Below, one piece after another: positions 8,835 to 17,169 of a stretch of DNA of 64,000 bases. Origin of the DNA: Rhodoplanes serenus (GTDB lineage: Bacteria > Pseudomonadota > Alphaproteobacteria > Rhizobiales > Xanthobacteraceae); assembly GCA_945893145.1 (NCBI GenBank), contig CAMDDZ010000021.1, forward strand, positions 1-64,000. Reading direction: 5' to 3'. How positions within the stretch are numbered: the stretch's first letter is position 1; every line of letters begins with the position of its first letter. The notes under the pieces were generated by a model, which was not told the DNA's origin, searched no databases, and saw only the letters and a list, made by a program, of their open reading frames with translations. The translations under genes and the position numbers were made by a program.

Positions 8835-8882
8835 GAGCATGATCCGATCCGAACACCGGTCCACCCGTTTCGGGAGCATGCT
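8835..8882. repeat. GAGCATGATC-type imperfect palindromic repeat, copy 1
   Basis: Starts GAGCATGATC and ends GGGAGCATGCTT, enclosing a CCGGT core. It resembles the element at 30699-30747 in arm sequence and size (48 and 49 bases). It occupies the divergent mutY/DUF721 promoter gap. Elements of this type are common in Bradyrhizobium-like genomes; that comparison is from memory. Confidence 0.65.
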
Positions 8883-8903
8883 TGTGCAAAAGAGCCCAAC
8901 GCC

Positions 8904-9374
8904 GTGAACAAGCCCCGCCCTGCCCGCTCGCTGTCCGATCTCGCCACGGGGTTCCTTGCCGATTCGTTCAAGCGCCAGGGCTTCGCCTCGAGCGAACTGG
9001 TTATGCGCTGGCCGGACATCGTGGGCCCGGAAGTCGCCGGACACGCCGAGCCGATCAAGCTGCAATGGCAGCGCGCACCGGATGGCGAGCCGAACGAGCC
9101 GGCAACGCTCGTGCTGCGGGTCGAAGGCCCGGCCGCGATCGAAATCCAACACCTGTCGAATGTGATCCTGGAGCGCGTTAATCGCTTCTTCGGCTGGCAG
9201 GCAGTCGGGCGCCTGGCGCTGCGCCAGGCACCACTCACCCGGCACGCCCGCAAGCCACGGCGGACTATCGACCCGGCCGCAACGGCGCGCGTTGCCGAAA
9301 CGCTCGGCGATGTCGGCGACGACGATCTGCGCATGGCATTGGCGCGATTGGGGGCGGCGATCAAAAAGACTTAA
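8904..9374 (+). CDS. DUF721 (DciA-like) domain protein
   Basis: A 156 aa protein with the DUF721 core: FKRQGFASSELVMRWPDIVGPEVAGHAEPIKL at residues 24-55, then a beta-rich block ATLVLRVEGPAAIEIQHLSNVILERVNRFFG. DUF721 contains DciA, the replicative helicase operator in bacteria that lack DnaC/DnaI. The alphaproteobacterial version normally sits between mutY and a dsbA-like gene, as here. The start is taken as GTG 8904, which begins the conserved region with a weak ribosome site; an upstream ATG at 8784 would overlap mutY. The helicase-loading role is inferred from family membership. Confidence 0.82.
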   Translation: MNKPRPARSLSDLATGFLADSFKRQGFASSELVMRWPDIVGPEVAGHAEPIKLQWQRAPDGEPNEPATLVLRVEGPAAIEIQHLSNVILERVNRFFGWQAVGRLALRQAPLTRHARKPRRTIDPAATARVAETLGDVGDDDLRMALARLGAAIKKT

Positions 9375-9402
9375 ACGATCGATTTTTTTGCGGGGGCGCA
9401 AA

Positions 9403-10059
9403 ATGTTTTCACTCGATCATTTTTACAAGCTGCCGAGCATCGTCCAGATTCTAGTCGCCGAGTTCCTGATGGCGCTGTGTCTCGGTGGCATCGTGACCTA
9501 TGCCTATCGGGCGATCTGGCCGCGCCAATTGAGCTATACGCCGCTGCCGCTTGGCTGGGGCGATTTTGCTTTCGCGGCCTGCGGCATGGCTCTGCTGCTG
9601 TGGCTGATGTGGGGGCCGCTCTATCCGCGCATTGCTGGCGTCAGTTGGACGCCGGTTTTTCATTCTGGAAAACTCGACGCCATCGGCGTGATGCCTGGCG
9701 CGACCGTCGATTACGGCTTTCCGACCAACCATCCGAGCTATGTCTTTATCGACCTCATTGTCATCAGCGTGTGGGCGTTCTTTCGCATGGTCATGAGCGA
9801 GGGCAACGCCGAGCGGCTCTATGAGGCAAACCTTTGGCTTTCGGTCGCCGCGATCGTGCCGCTGTGGCGGCTGATCTGCTGGTACGGCCTCGGCCGGCGC
9901 CGCCCGGCGGCGATGCGGTGCGGGATGCCTGGAAGCCGGTCGCCCAGCTTTATCTCTACTTCCTGGCTCCGCTGGCGCTGCTTTTCGGCATTGCCGCTAT
10001 CCGCGGCTGAGCCTTTCAAACCTGTCCTTAAGGGTCTGTCTGCGATCAAACGAACGTGA
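9403..10059 (+). CDS. Membrane protein with a frameshifted C-terminus
   Basis: Starts at ATG 9403 after GGGGGC and encodes about four membrane segments: residues 10-32, 46-65, 109-126 and 138-158. From about base 9895 the frame becomes Arg-rich and atypical. The neighbouring frame then reads AVRDAWKPVAQLYLYFLAPL and ALLFGIAAIRG, ending at TGA 10010. That is a plausible last membrane helix. A one-base indel between about 9890 and 9905 explains this. The intact protein would be about 202 aa. Family not recognised. It sits inside the otherwise conserved DUF721-dsbA-smc order. Confidence 0.6.
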   Translation: MFSLDHFYKLPSIVQILVAEFLMALCLGGIVTYAYRAIWPRQLSYTPLPLGWGDFAFAACGMALLLWLMWGPLYPRIAGVSWTPVFHSGKLDAIGVMPGATVDYGFPTNHPSYVFIDLIVISVWAFFRMVMSEGNAERLYEANLWLSVAAIVPLWRLICWYGLGRRRPAAMRCGMPGSRSPSFISTSWLRWRCFSALPLSAAEPFKPVLKGLSAIKRT

Positions 10060-10161
10060 CCGGAGGCACTTGGCGGGACGGCCCGCCAATGCCACATTCA
10101 GCCGCAACAACGACATCAGCGTAACACGATGCCAGATCGGCCCATCAACGGAGTATTTCAG

Positions 10162-10812
10162 GTGATCACTCGTCGGGAATTTCTTGCCAGCGCCAGCGCA
10201 CTTGCGATCGTCGCCTCGCTGAACCTCGATCTTGCAACGCCTGCGCTCGCGCAGGGCCCGACCGAGCTGATGGTGCCGCCGGTGCTCGGCGAAATGTGGC
10301 TCGGCAAAGAGGACGCGCCGATCACCATCGTCGAATACGCCTCGCTCTGGTGCTCGCATTGCGGCGCCTTCCACAAGGAGGTCTTTCATGACCTCAAGAA
10401 GCGCTACATCGACACCGGCAAGGTCCGCTTCATCTTCCGCGAATTCCCGATCAACGATCGCGGTGCGCTGGGCTCCATGCTGGCTCGCTGCGCCGGCAAG
10501 GACAACAAGGATCGTTTCTTCGCAATGGTCGACATGCTGTTCGAAAATCAGAACAACTGGGCCTATGTGCAGGATCCGATCCCGCCGCTGCTGGCGATGG
10601 CGAAGCAGGCCGGCTTCACCGAGCAGAGCTTCAACGCCTGCATCAAGGACACGAACCTGCTGAAAGGCCTCGAGGCTGAGCAGAACCGGGCCTCCAATAA
10701 ATTCAAGGTTGAGGCCACGCCGACGCTGTTCATCAACGGCAAGCCGCTGATGCGCGGCGTGCGGAACATCGACGACCTGGCGAAGGAACTTGATCCGCTG
10801 ATCAAGAGCTGA
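10162..10812 (+). CDS. DsbA-family thiol:disulfide protein (Tat-exported)
   Basis: A thioredoxin-fold oxidoreductase of the DsbA/Com1 type, about 216 aa from GTG 10162. It has a Tat signal (TRREFLASASALAIVASLNL), then the Com1 pattern APITIVEYASLWCSHCGAFH with the WCSHC active site, and the cis-Pro region VEATPTLFINGK. It should act on periplasmic proteins. GGAG lies 8 bases before GTG 10162; ATG 10129 is an in-frame alternative with no ribosome site. It belongs to the conserved mutY-DUF721-dsbA-smc neighbourhood. Confidence 0.9.
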   Translation: MITRREFLASASALAIVASLNLDLATPALAQGPTELMVPPVLGEMWLGKEDAPITIVEYASLWCSHCGAFHKEVFHDLKKRYIDTGKVRFIFREFPINDRGALGSMLARCAGKDNKDRFFAMVDMLFENQNNWAYVQDPIPPLLAMAKQAGFTEQSFNACIKDTNLLKGLEAEQNRASNKFKVEATPTLFINGKPLMRGVRNIDDLAKELDPLIKS

Positions 10813-11147
10813 CGCCACGGCGGGCGAATCGAACCCGCCCGCGAATCAGCAACCACAGCGCTGTCGAACGCCATTTCAGCCAACCGGTCCGCGTTGGAAG
10901 CCTGTCCGGCAACCCTCGGACGGCCCGGATCGACGCGCAATTGCCTGAATTCAGAGCCCTTTTTGCGCTACCTGTGTGTGGCGGCGCGATTCGTGACGCT
11001 TTTTGTTGCCGCCATGTCGCGGCCGATTCATTGTCCGGCGCGACGCGACGCTTCCCTTCGTCTTCGACCTAAGTTTTCGGCTTACGCGTCGGGCCTGAAC
11101 AGTTGAACGCCTCGCCCGGTATGGGCGGCCACTGGAACTGAATCGCA
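10813..11147. other. 335-base gap upstream of smc, no gene seen
   Basis: Right after the DsbA stop there is a GGCGGG/CCCGCC hairpin (10819-10839) without a T-run, possibly a weak terminator. The remainder has short open frames on both strands, but none has a family signature or a ribosome site. No clear -35/-10 pair was identified. The smc promoter presumably lies here. Confidence 0.4.
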
Positions 11148-14100
11148 ATGAAACTTACTCGGCTGCGCCTGGTCGGCTTCAAGTCGTTCGTCGAGCCGAC
11201 CGACTTCCTGATCGAGCCGGGGCTCACCGGCGTGGTCGGGCCGAATGGCTGCGGCAAGTCCAATCTCGTCGAGGCGCTGCGCTGGGTGATGGGCGAGACC
11301 TCGCACAAGTCCATGCGCGCGGCCGAGATGGACGACGTGATCTTCTCCGGCACCAACAACCGCCCGTCGCGCAACACCGCCGAGGTCGCGATCCAGATCG
11401 ACAACGCCAAGCGCGAGGCGCCGGCGCAATTCAACGAACACGATACGCTCGACATTTCGCGCCGGATCGAGCGCGAAAAAGGCTCGCTCTATCGCATCAA
11501 CGGCCGCGACGTCCGCGCCCGCGATGTGATGACGCTGTTCGCCGACGCCTCGACCGGTTCGCGCTCCCCCGCCCTCGTGCACCAGGGCCGCATCGGCGAG
11601 ATCATTCAGGCCAAGCCGGAACAGCGCCGCCGCGTTCTCGAAGAAGCGGCCGGCATTTCCGGGCTGCACGCGCGCCGGCACGAAGCCGAATTGCGGCTGA
11701 AGGCGGCCGAGACCAACCTGTTGCGCGTCGAGGACGTGATCAAACAGCTGGCGGGCCAGATCGATGGCCTCAAGCGCCAAGCCAGGCAGGCAATCCGCTA
11801 CCGCACCGTCGCCGCTGAAGTGCGCAAGGTCGAAGCCACGCTCTACTATCTGCGCTGGCTGAACGCCAACACCGAAGTGGCCGACAGCGAGCGCGCCAAG
11901 GACTTGAGTGTGCGTACGGTCGCCGACGCGACGCTGGCGCAAAGCGAGGCCGGCAAGGGCCGCGAGGGCGCCGCCGCCGCGGTGCCGCCGCTTCGCGAAG
12001 CCGAGGCGCGCGCCGGTGCGGCGCTGCAACGGTTGATCATCGCCCGCGACACCCTCGACGCCGAGGAGACGCGCGCCCGCGAGCGCATGGCCGAACTCGA
12101 CCAGCGGATCGCGCAGTGCCAGCAGGACGCGGCGCGCGAACAGGCGCTGACGGCCGACGCCGATGCCGCGCTCGGCCGGCTCTCGGAAGAAACCGACACG
12201 CTCAAGCGCGACGCGGATGCCGGCGCGCAACGCCGCAGCGGCGTTGAGGAGCGCGTCGCGGCTGCCGATACGGTGGTGGCCGCAGCCGAAAAGGACTTTA
12301 GCGAACTGACCGGCGCGCTCGCCGACCTCACCGCCAGCCGCAATCAGCTCACGGCGGCGCTGAAGGCCGAAGCCGAGCGCATCGCCCGCCTCGAAGGCGA
12401 GATCGGCAACATCGAGGCGGGCCTTGCAGCCGCGGCAGCGAGCCGCCCCGACCTTGCGGCGCTGGCAGCCGCGGCCGAAGCGGCGCAGACCGCCGTGACC
12501 GAGGCCGAGAAGGCGGCGCTGGCAGCCGAGGCAGCGCATGTCGCCGCGCGCAAGAAGCTCGACGCCGAGCGCATGCCGCTCGCTGATGCCGAACGCGCCG
12601 CGCAACGGCTCGAAACCGAAGCCAAGACGCTGATGAAGCTGCTCTCGGTCGAAACCAAGAGCATGTGGCCGCCGGTCATCGATCACATCAAGGTCGAGAA
12701 GGGCTACGAGGTGGCGCTCGGCGCCGCGCTCGGCGACGACCTCGATGCACCGGTCGATCAATCCCATGCCATGCGCTGGATGGGCGCGGCCATGGACGCT
12801 GCGGATCCGGCGCTACCGGCCGGTGTTGAGGCGCTGGCGCGGCACATCGAAGCGCCCGCCGAGCTTGCGCGGAGGCTAGCGCAAATCGGCGTGGTGGCGC
12901 GCCATGATGGCGGCAGGCTCGCCAAGGAACTCAAACCCGGTCAGCGGCTCGTGTCGCGCGAAGGCGATCTGTGGCGCTGGGACGGCTTCGCCACCGATGC
13001 GCATGCGCCGACCGGCGCGGCGCGGCGGCTCGCCGAGCGCGGCCGCCTGGCTGAGATCGATGCCGAACTCGCGAAGGCTCGCGTCGAGGTCGAAGCCAAG
13101 CGCAAGGTGGCCGAGGCGGCGCAAGCGGGAGCCGGTGCGGCGGCTGTGGCCGAGGGCGCGGCGCGCGAACAATGGCGCAAGGCGCAGCATGGCGCCGACA
13201 ATGCGCGCGACTTGCACACCGCGGCCGAGCGCGATGTCGCCCGCAATGCGGCGCGCATCTCGGCGCTGAACGAAGCCAAGTCGCGGCTCGTCGCCAATCG
13301 CGATGAGGCGACAACCGCGCAGCGCGCCGCCGAAAGCGCGATGGCGTCGCTGCAGCCCGCCTCCGAGCTCGAAGCCAAGCTCACGAGCGTGCGCGTCGAA
13401 ATCGAAGGCAAACGCGCTGGTCTGGCGGAAGCGCGCGCCGAGGCGCAGGCGCTGGCGCGGGAGGCGGAGCTGTCCGAGCGGCGGCTCGCGGCGATTGCGG
13501 CCGACCGGAAGGCGTGGACCGACCGCCGCGATGGCGCACTCGCCCAGATCGCGACCTTGCAGGAGCGCAGCCGCGAAGCCGAGAAAGAGCGCGCCACGTT
13601 CGCCGACGCGCCGAGCGCGTTCGCCGAGAAGCGCCGGGCGCTGATCGGCCAGATCGAGACCTCCGAAGGGACGCGGCGCGAAGCCGCCGATCGCCTGGCG
13701 GAAGCCGAAAACGCGCTCGCCGAATGCGACCGCGGCATCCGCGCCGCGATGGAATCGCTCGGCGCCGCACGCGAAGAGGCGGCGCGCGCGGCCGAGCGCG
13801 TGGAAGGCGCCAAGCGGAGGCTTTCGGACGTCGCGCACGAAATCCGCGAAATGCTGGAATGCGAGCCCGACGGTGTGGCCGGGCTTGCCGGCATCGAAGC
13901 CAATGCTGCGTTGCCCGAGGTCGCCATCGTCGAGACGGACCTCGAGCGGCTGCGCCGCGACCGCGAACGGCTCGGCTCAGTCAACTTGCGCGCCGACGAG
14001 GAACTGCTCGAGATCGAGACCCAGCACACCGCGCTCACCACCGAGCGCGACGATCTGGTGCAGGCGATCGCGCGGCTGCGTCAGGGCATCGTCAGCCTGA

Positions 14101-14597
14101 ACAAGGAAGCGCGCGAACGGCTGCTGACATCGTTCGCCACCGTGAACGCCCACTTCCAGCGGCTGTTCACGGAATTGTTCGGCGGCGGCAGCGCTGAGCT
14201 TCAGCTGATCGAGCACGACGACCCGCTCGAAGCTGGCCTTGAGATTTTTGCCAAGCCGCCAGGCAAGAAGCCCGCGACGCTGTCGCTGCTCTCCGGTGGC
14301 GAACAAGCGCTGACGGCGCTGGCGCTGATCTTCGCCGTGTTCCTCACCAATCCGGCGCCGATCTGCGTGCTGGACGAGGTCGACGCCCCGCTCGACGATC
14401 ACAACGTGGAGCGCTTCTGCGACCTGCTCGACGAGATGGGCCGCTCAACCGACACGCGCTTCGTCATCATCACCCACAACCCGATCACCATGGCGCGCAT
14501 GAACCGCCTGTACGGCGTCACCATGGCCGAACGCGGCGTTTCACAGCTCGTCTCGGTCGATCTCGAGGCGGCGGTGCGGATCAGGGAAGCAAGCTAG
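11148..14597 (+). CDS. smc: Chromosome segregation protein SMC
   Basis: A 1149 aa condensin ATPase that organises and segregates the chromosome with ScpA/ScpB. The N-terminal Walker A is GVVGPNGCGKSNL (about residues 26-38). Long Ala/Glu/Arg-rich coiled coils flank a hinge at roughly 500-620, starting near MWPPVIDHIKVEKGYEVALG. The C-terminal head has the ABC signature LSGGEQALTALAL and Walker B ICVLDEVDAPLDD. Length and order are normal for the family. It is preceded by a 335-base gap, so it probably has its own promoter. The large open frames antisense to it are composition artefacts of the GC-rich coiled coil. Confidence 0.98.
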   Translation: MKLTRLRLVGFKSFVEPTDFLIEPGLTGVVGPNGCGKSNLVEALRWVMGETSHKSMRAAEMDDVIFSGTNNRPSRNTAEVAIQIDNAKREAPAQFNEHDTLDISRRIEREKGSLYRINGRDVRARDVMTLFADASTGSRSPALVHQGRIGEIIQAKPEQRRRVLEEAAGISGLHARRHEAELRLKAAETNLLRVEDVIKQLAGQIDGLKRQARQAIRYRTVAAEVRKVEATLYYLRWLNANTEVADSERAKDLSVRTVADATLAQSEAGKGREGAAAAVPPLREAEARAGAALQRLIIARDTLDAEETRARERMAELDQRIAQCQQDAAREQALTADADAALGRLSEETDTLKRDADAGAQRRSGVEERVAAADTVVAAAEKDFSELTGALADLTASRNQLTAALKAEAERIARLEGEIGNIEAGLAAAAASRPDLAALAAAAEAAQTAVTEAEKAALAAEAAHVAARKKLDAERMPLADAERAAQRLETEAKTLMKLLSVETKSMWPPVIDHIKVEKGYEVALGAALGDDLDAPVDQSHAMRWMGAAMDAADPALPAGVEALARHIEAPAELARRLAQIGVVARHDGGRLAKELKPGQRLVSREGDLWRWDGFATDAHAPTGAARRLAERGRLAEIDAELAKARVEVEAKRKVAEAAQAGAGAAAVAEGAAREQWRKAQHGADNARDLHTAAERDVARNAARISALNEAKSRLVANRDEATTAQRAAESAMASLQPASELEAKLTSVRVEIEGKRAGLAEARAEAQALAREAELSERRLAAIAADRKAWTDRRDGALAQIATLQERSREAEKERATFADAPSAFAEKRRALIGQIETSEGTRREAADRLAEAENALAECDRGIRAAMESLGAAREEAARAAERVEGAKRRLSDVAHEIREMLECEPDGVAGLAGIEANAALPEVAIVETDLERLRRDRERLGSVNLRADEELLEIETQHTALTTERDDLVQAIARLRQGIVSLNKEARERLLTSFATVNAHFQRLFTELFGGGSAELQLIEHDDPLEAGLEIFAKPPGKKPATLSLLSGGEQALTALALIFAVFLTNPAPICVLDEVDAPLDDHNVERFCDLLDEMGRSTDTRFVIITHNPITMARMNRLYGVTMAERGVSQLVSVDLEAAVRIREAS

Positions 14598-14618
14598 CTC
14601 TACCGGGCTACCGCCGGA

Positions 14619-14813
14619 TCAGCCGTCCGTGCAGGCGAGCATTGGCTCGGCGAGCCATGCGTCGCGGGTGGTCCAGAAATGCTCTTCGCCGCAAGCTGAG
14701 CACCTCACGCTGGCCGCCACCGCAGGCAGCCGATCAAACACCGAGGGTTCCGTTTCGATCCCGGTCGAAATGGCGTGGCCCGTCCTCGGGCAGCGGATTG
14801 TCACCGCACCCAT
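14619..14813 (-). CDS. Hypothetical small four-cysteine (zinc-ribbon-like) protein
   Basis: A 64 aa protein from ATG 14813, which has GGGAGGG right upstream; the longer frame is unsupported. The pattern is IRCPRTGHAISTGIE near the N-terminus, then RCSACGEEHFWTTRDAWL, and a final Cys near the end. That gives four cysteines in C...CxxC...C order, as in small metal-binding ribbons. Similar short proteins occur in Rhizobiales (from memory). It is convergent with smc, with a 21-base gap. Function unknown. Confidence 0.6.
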   Translation of the reverse strand: MGAVTIRCPRTGHAISTGIETEPSVFDRLPAVAASVRCSACGEEHFWTTRDAWLAEPMLACTDG

Positions 14814-15212
14814 GGTCCCTCCCGTCACCCCTGCCCGACGTTGAGTCTTATGCCCCATCGGTGACGGCCCTGTGGCGGCGGCGGGTTCCGGCGCCATATC
14901 TGTGGAAACTGTGGATAACTTTCCGAGACATGAAACCCAGCCCGGAACCAAATCGCGGGGGCTGAGTTGTTAGCACGCTGTACCCGCCGGGTGGCTCCCC
15001 CCTTACCCCCCCGAACAGCCATTCGGCGAACCGACCCCAGGCTTCGGCCTGGGGTCTTTTTTTGTCTCGATCGCAAACCCACCCCGTTTATTGGCTGTCC
15101 GATTGAACCCAGGGGTTCCCTGCGGCGACCAACTCACTACGTGATGCCCTGCCTCGGGGGGCCAATCTACGTTAGGCTGCCCTTACCCGTTCCTTTCAGG
15201 AGCTTTTCGGCC
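14814..15212. other. 399-base gap with terminator, DnaA-like box and possible small RNA
   Basis: This gap holds a perfect DnaA-box 9-mer (TTATCCACA on the minus strand, 14910-14918) next to a weaker copy, a GC-rich segment with G-run and C-run arms (about 14955-15010), and a strong intrinsic terminator at 15033-15063. No open frame here looks protein-coding. The terminator has no plus-strand gene directly before it; smc ends 436 bases upstream. A short transcript ending at it is possible. Confidence 0.4.
15033..15063 (+). terminator. Rho-independent terminator
   Basis: A perfect 10-bp stem GACCCCAGGC / GCCTGGGGTC closed by a TTCG tetraloop and followed by seven T residues. It is oriented for plus-strand transcripts. 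It lies upstream of lemA and would insulate that gene from smc readthrough or end a short RNA. Confidence 0.9.
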
Positions 15213-15776
15213 ATGTCCACCACCAACTGGGTCCTTATCGGTGTCGCCGTCGTTTTCGTGCTGTGGATCATCATGATCTACAACCAGCTCGTGGCCATGC
15301 GGCAGCGGGTCGGTCAGGCCTTCGCCGACGTGGACGTGCAGCTCAAGCAGCGCCACGACCTCATCCCGAACCTCGTCGAAACCGTGAAGGGCTACGCCGC
15401 TCACGAGCGTGGCACCCTCGAGGCGGTCATCAAGGCGCGCAACACGGCTGTGGCGGCCCAAGGCCCGGAACAGCAGGCGGCAGCTGAAAACATGCTTTCC
15501 GGCGCGTTGCGCCAGTTGTTCGCATTGTCGGAGGCCTACCCGGACCTCAAGGCCAACCAGAACTTCCAGCAACTGCAGAACGAAATCAGCGATATCGAGA
15601 ACAAGATCGCGGCCTCGCGCCGGTTCTTCAACAGCTCGGTTCAGGAATACAACACCGGCATCCAGCAGTTCCCGGCCGCCTTGTTCGCCGGGATGTTGGG
15701 CTTCACCCAGCGGACCTTCTTCGACATCGGCCCTGACCGGGCCGAGGTTGAGAAGGCCCCGCAGGTCAAGTTCTAA
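15213..15776 (+). CDS. lemA: LemA family protein
   Basis: A 187 aa membrane-anchored helical protein. It has one N-terminal membrane segment (residues 6-24), followed by the conserved LemA pattern YNQLVAMRQRVGQAFADVDVQLKQRHDLIPNLVETVKGYA, then NFQQLQNEISDIENKIAASRRFFN and a final FDIGPDRAEVEKAPQV. ATG 15213 has AGGAG about 10 bases upstream. LemA proteins are poorly characterised and very often paired with an HtpX-like protease, as here. A role in envelope protein quality control is inferred from that pairing. Confidence 0.95.
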   Translation: MSTTNWVLIGVAVVFVLWIIMIYNQLVAMRQRVGQAFADVDVQLKQRHDLIPNLVETVKGYAAHERGTLEAVIKARNTAVAAQGPEQQAAAENMLSGALRQLFALSEAYPDLKANQNFQQLQNEISDIENKIAASRRFFNSSVQEYNTGIQQFPAALFAGMLGFTQRTFFDIGPDRAEVEKAPQVKF

Positions 15777-15808
15777 CCGGGCGGGCAAGAGACCCAGGAG
15801 CGCAGGTC

Positions 15809-17017
15809 ATGGCGGCCGCCTACGGTCTCTACACTCATATCCAGTCCAACAAGCGGCGCTCGATTGCGCTGCTGATTGGTCTGTTCTTCCTCGTTTATCT
15901 GATGGTCTACGCCGGCGCCCTGCTGGCGGAGGCCATGAGCTACACCGCCTCACCGCAATGGCTGATGCGCCAGGCCTTGCAGGACCTCATCAAGGCCCTT
16001 CCCTGGGCCACTGGCGGCACGCTCCTTTGGATACTGATCGCCTACTGGTTTCACCAGTCGATCATCGACGCCGTCACGGGCGGCCGCGAGGTCACCCGCA
16101 AGGAGGAGCCGCGGCTCTACAACCTGCTCGAAAATCTGTGCATTTCGCGCGGCATCACCATGCCGAAGCTCAAGGTCATGGATGACGAGGCGCTCAATGC
16201 CTTCGCCAGCGGCATGAACCAACGGCAATACTCGATTACGGTCACGACCGGCCTGCTGGCGGCCCTCGACGACCCGGAAATCGAGGCAGTGCTCGGCCAC
16301 GAGCTGACCCACATCCGCAACGGCGACGTGCGGATGCTGGTGATCGCGGTCGTCATCGCGGGCGTGATCGGCTTTTTCGCCGAAATGATCTTCCGGCTGA
16401 TCTTCCAGGGCGGATTCCGCTTCAGCGGCCGTTCCGGCGACAGCGATCGGGGCAAGGGCGGCGGTTTCATTGTTATCATCGTCGCCATCGCTCTGATCGC
16501 GGTGGCGTGGCTCCTATCGGTCGTGATCCGCTTCGCGCTATCGCGCAAGCGCGAGTTCCTGGCCGATGCGGGCTCGGTCGAACTGACCAAGAACCCGGAC
16601 GCCATGATCTCGGCGCTGCGCAAGATCGAAGGCCGGGGCGAGATGGTGCATGCCACCTCCGCCGTGATGGAAATGTGCGTCGACAATCCACGCGAAGGCT
16701 TTGCTGATCTGTTTGCGACCCATCCTTCGGTCGAACGTCGCGTATCGGCCCTGGTGCAATATGCCGGCGGTCACGATCCGGGCCCGCTGGCGCTGCCAGA
16801 CGAGCAGTCGCCGGGCGAAAGCGACGCCGCCCAAGACAATCAGGACCAAGACGGCCGGGTGCAAGACGCCCCGCGTGGTGTTGCAGGCGGCATCACGGGT
16901 GGCGCCAAGCCGTTCCTGCCGGGCCAGCCGCCGGTCCAGCTCGGCGGCTCCCCTGCGCCGGCGCCCTCGGCACCAGCCGCGGCTCCCGGGCCTTGGGGTC
17001 CGCACGGCCGCAACTAA
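15809..17017 (+). CDS. htpX: M48 family (HtpX-like) zinc metalloprotease
   Basis: A 402 aa integral membrane protease. It has two N-terminal membrane segments (about 13-40 and 62-88), the zinc motif HELTH at residues 164-168 (GHELTHIRNGDVRM), two further membrane segments after it, and the Glu region SRKREFLADAGSVELT. The C-terminal 80 residues are a Pro/Gly/Ala-rich tail that standard HtpX lacks. It follows lemA by 32 bases in one operon. Such enzymes cleave misfolded membrane proteins. It could equally be named a generic M48 LemA-associated protease. Confidence 0.92.
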   Translation: MAAAYGLYTHIQSNKRRSIALLIGLFFLVYLMVYAGALLAEAMSYTASPQWLMRQALQDLIKALPWATGGTLLWILIAYWFHQSIIDAVTGGREVTRKEEPRLYNLLENLCISRGITMPKLKVMDDEALNAFASGMNQRQYSITVTTGLLAALDDPEIEAVLGHELTHIRNGDVRMLVIAVVIAGVIGFFAEMIFRLIFQGGFRFSGRSGDSDRGKGGGFIVIIVAIALIAVAWLLSVVIRFALSRKREFLADAGSVELTKNPDAMISALRKIEGRGEMVHATSAVMEMCVDNPREGFADLFATHPSVERRVSALVQYAGGHDPGPLALPDEQSPGESDAAQDNQDQDGRVQDAPRGVAGGITGGAKPFLPGQPPVQLGGSPAPAPSAPAAAPGPWGPHGRN

Positions 17018-17169
17018 AGTTGCCCGCGGCACTCGCGCGACCTGTCAAGAGCAGCGGAAATCTTATTTGCCGGAACCGCCGGAGATTTTGCATTATGCTC
17101 AGGTTCTGCCATGTTCCTGACGCAGAGGCGGGAGACTACCGCCCGTAAGCTATTCCCAAAGGACCGCCA

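Noticed and set aside
10894-11106. 70-codon frame in the gap before smc
   Set aside because: No ribosome site and no recognisable sequence; composition fits chance in GC-rich DNA.
11082-12767. Long open frame antisense to smc (561 codons)
   Set aside because: It is Arg/Leu/Gly-rich with no family signs and mirrors the GC-rich coiled-coil codons of smc.
14901-14918. Chromosomal replication origin
   Set aside because: Only one exact DnaA 9-mer, no cluster, no AT-rich unwinding region and none of the usual alphaproteobacterial origin neighbours.
14955-15066. Signal recognition particle RNA (ffs) before the terminator
   Set aside because: The conserved SRP domain IV core (GGUCAGGUCCGGAAGGAAGCA type) is not present.
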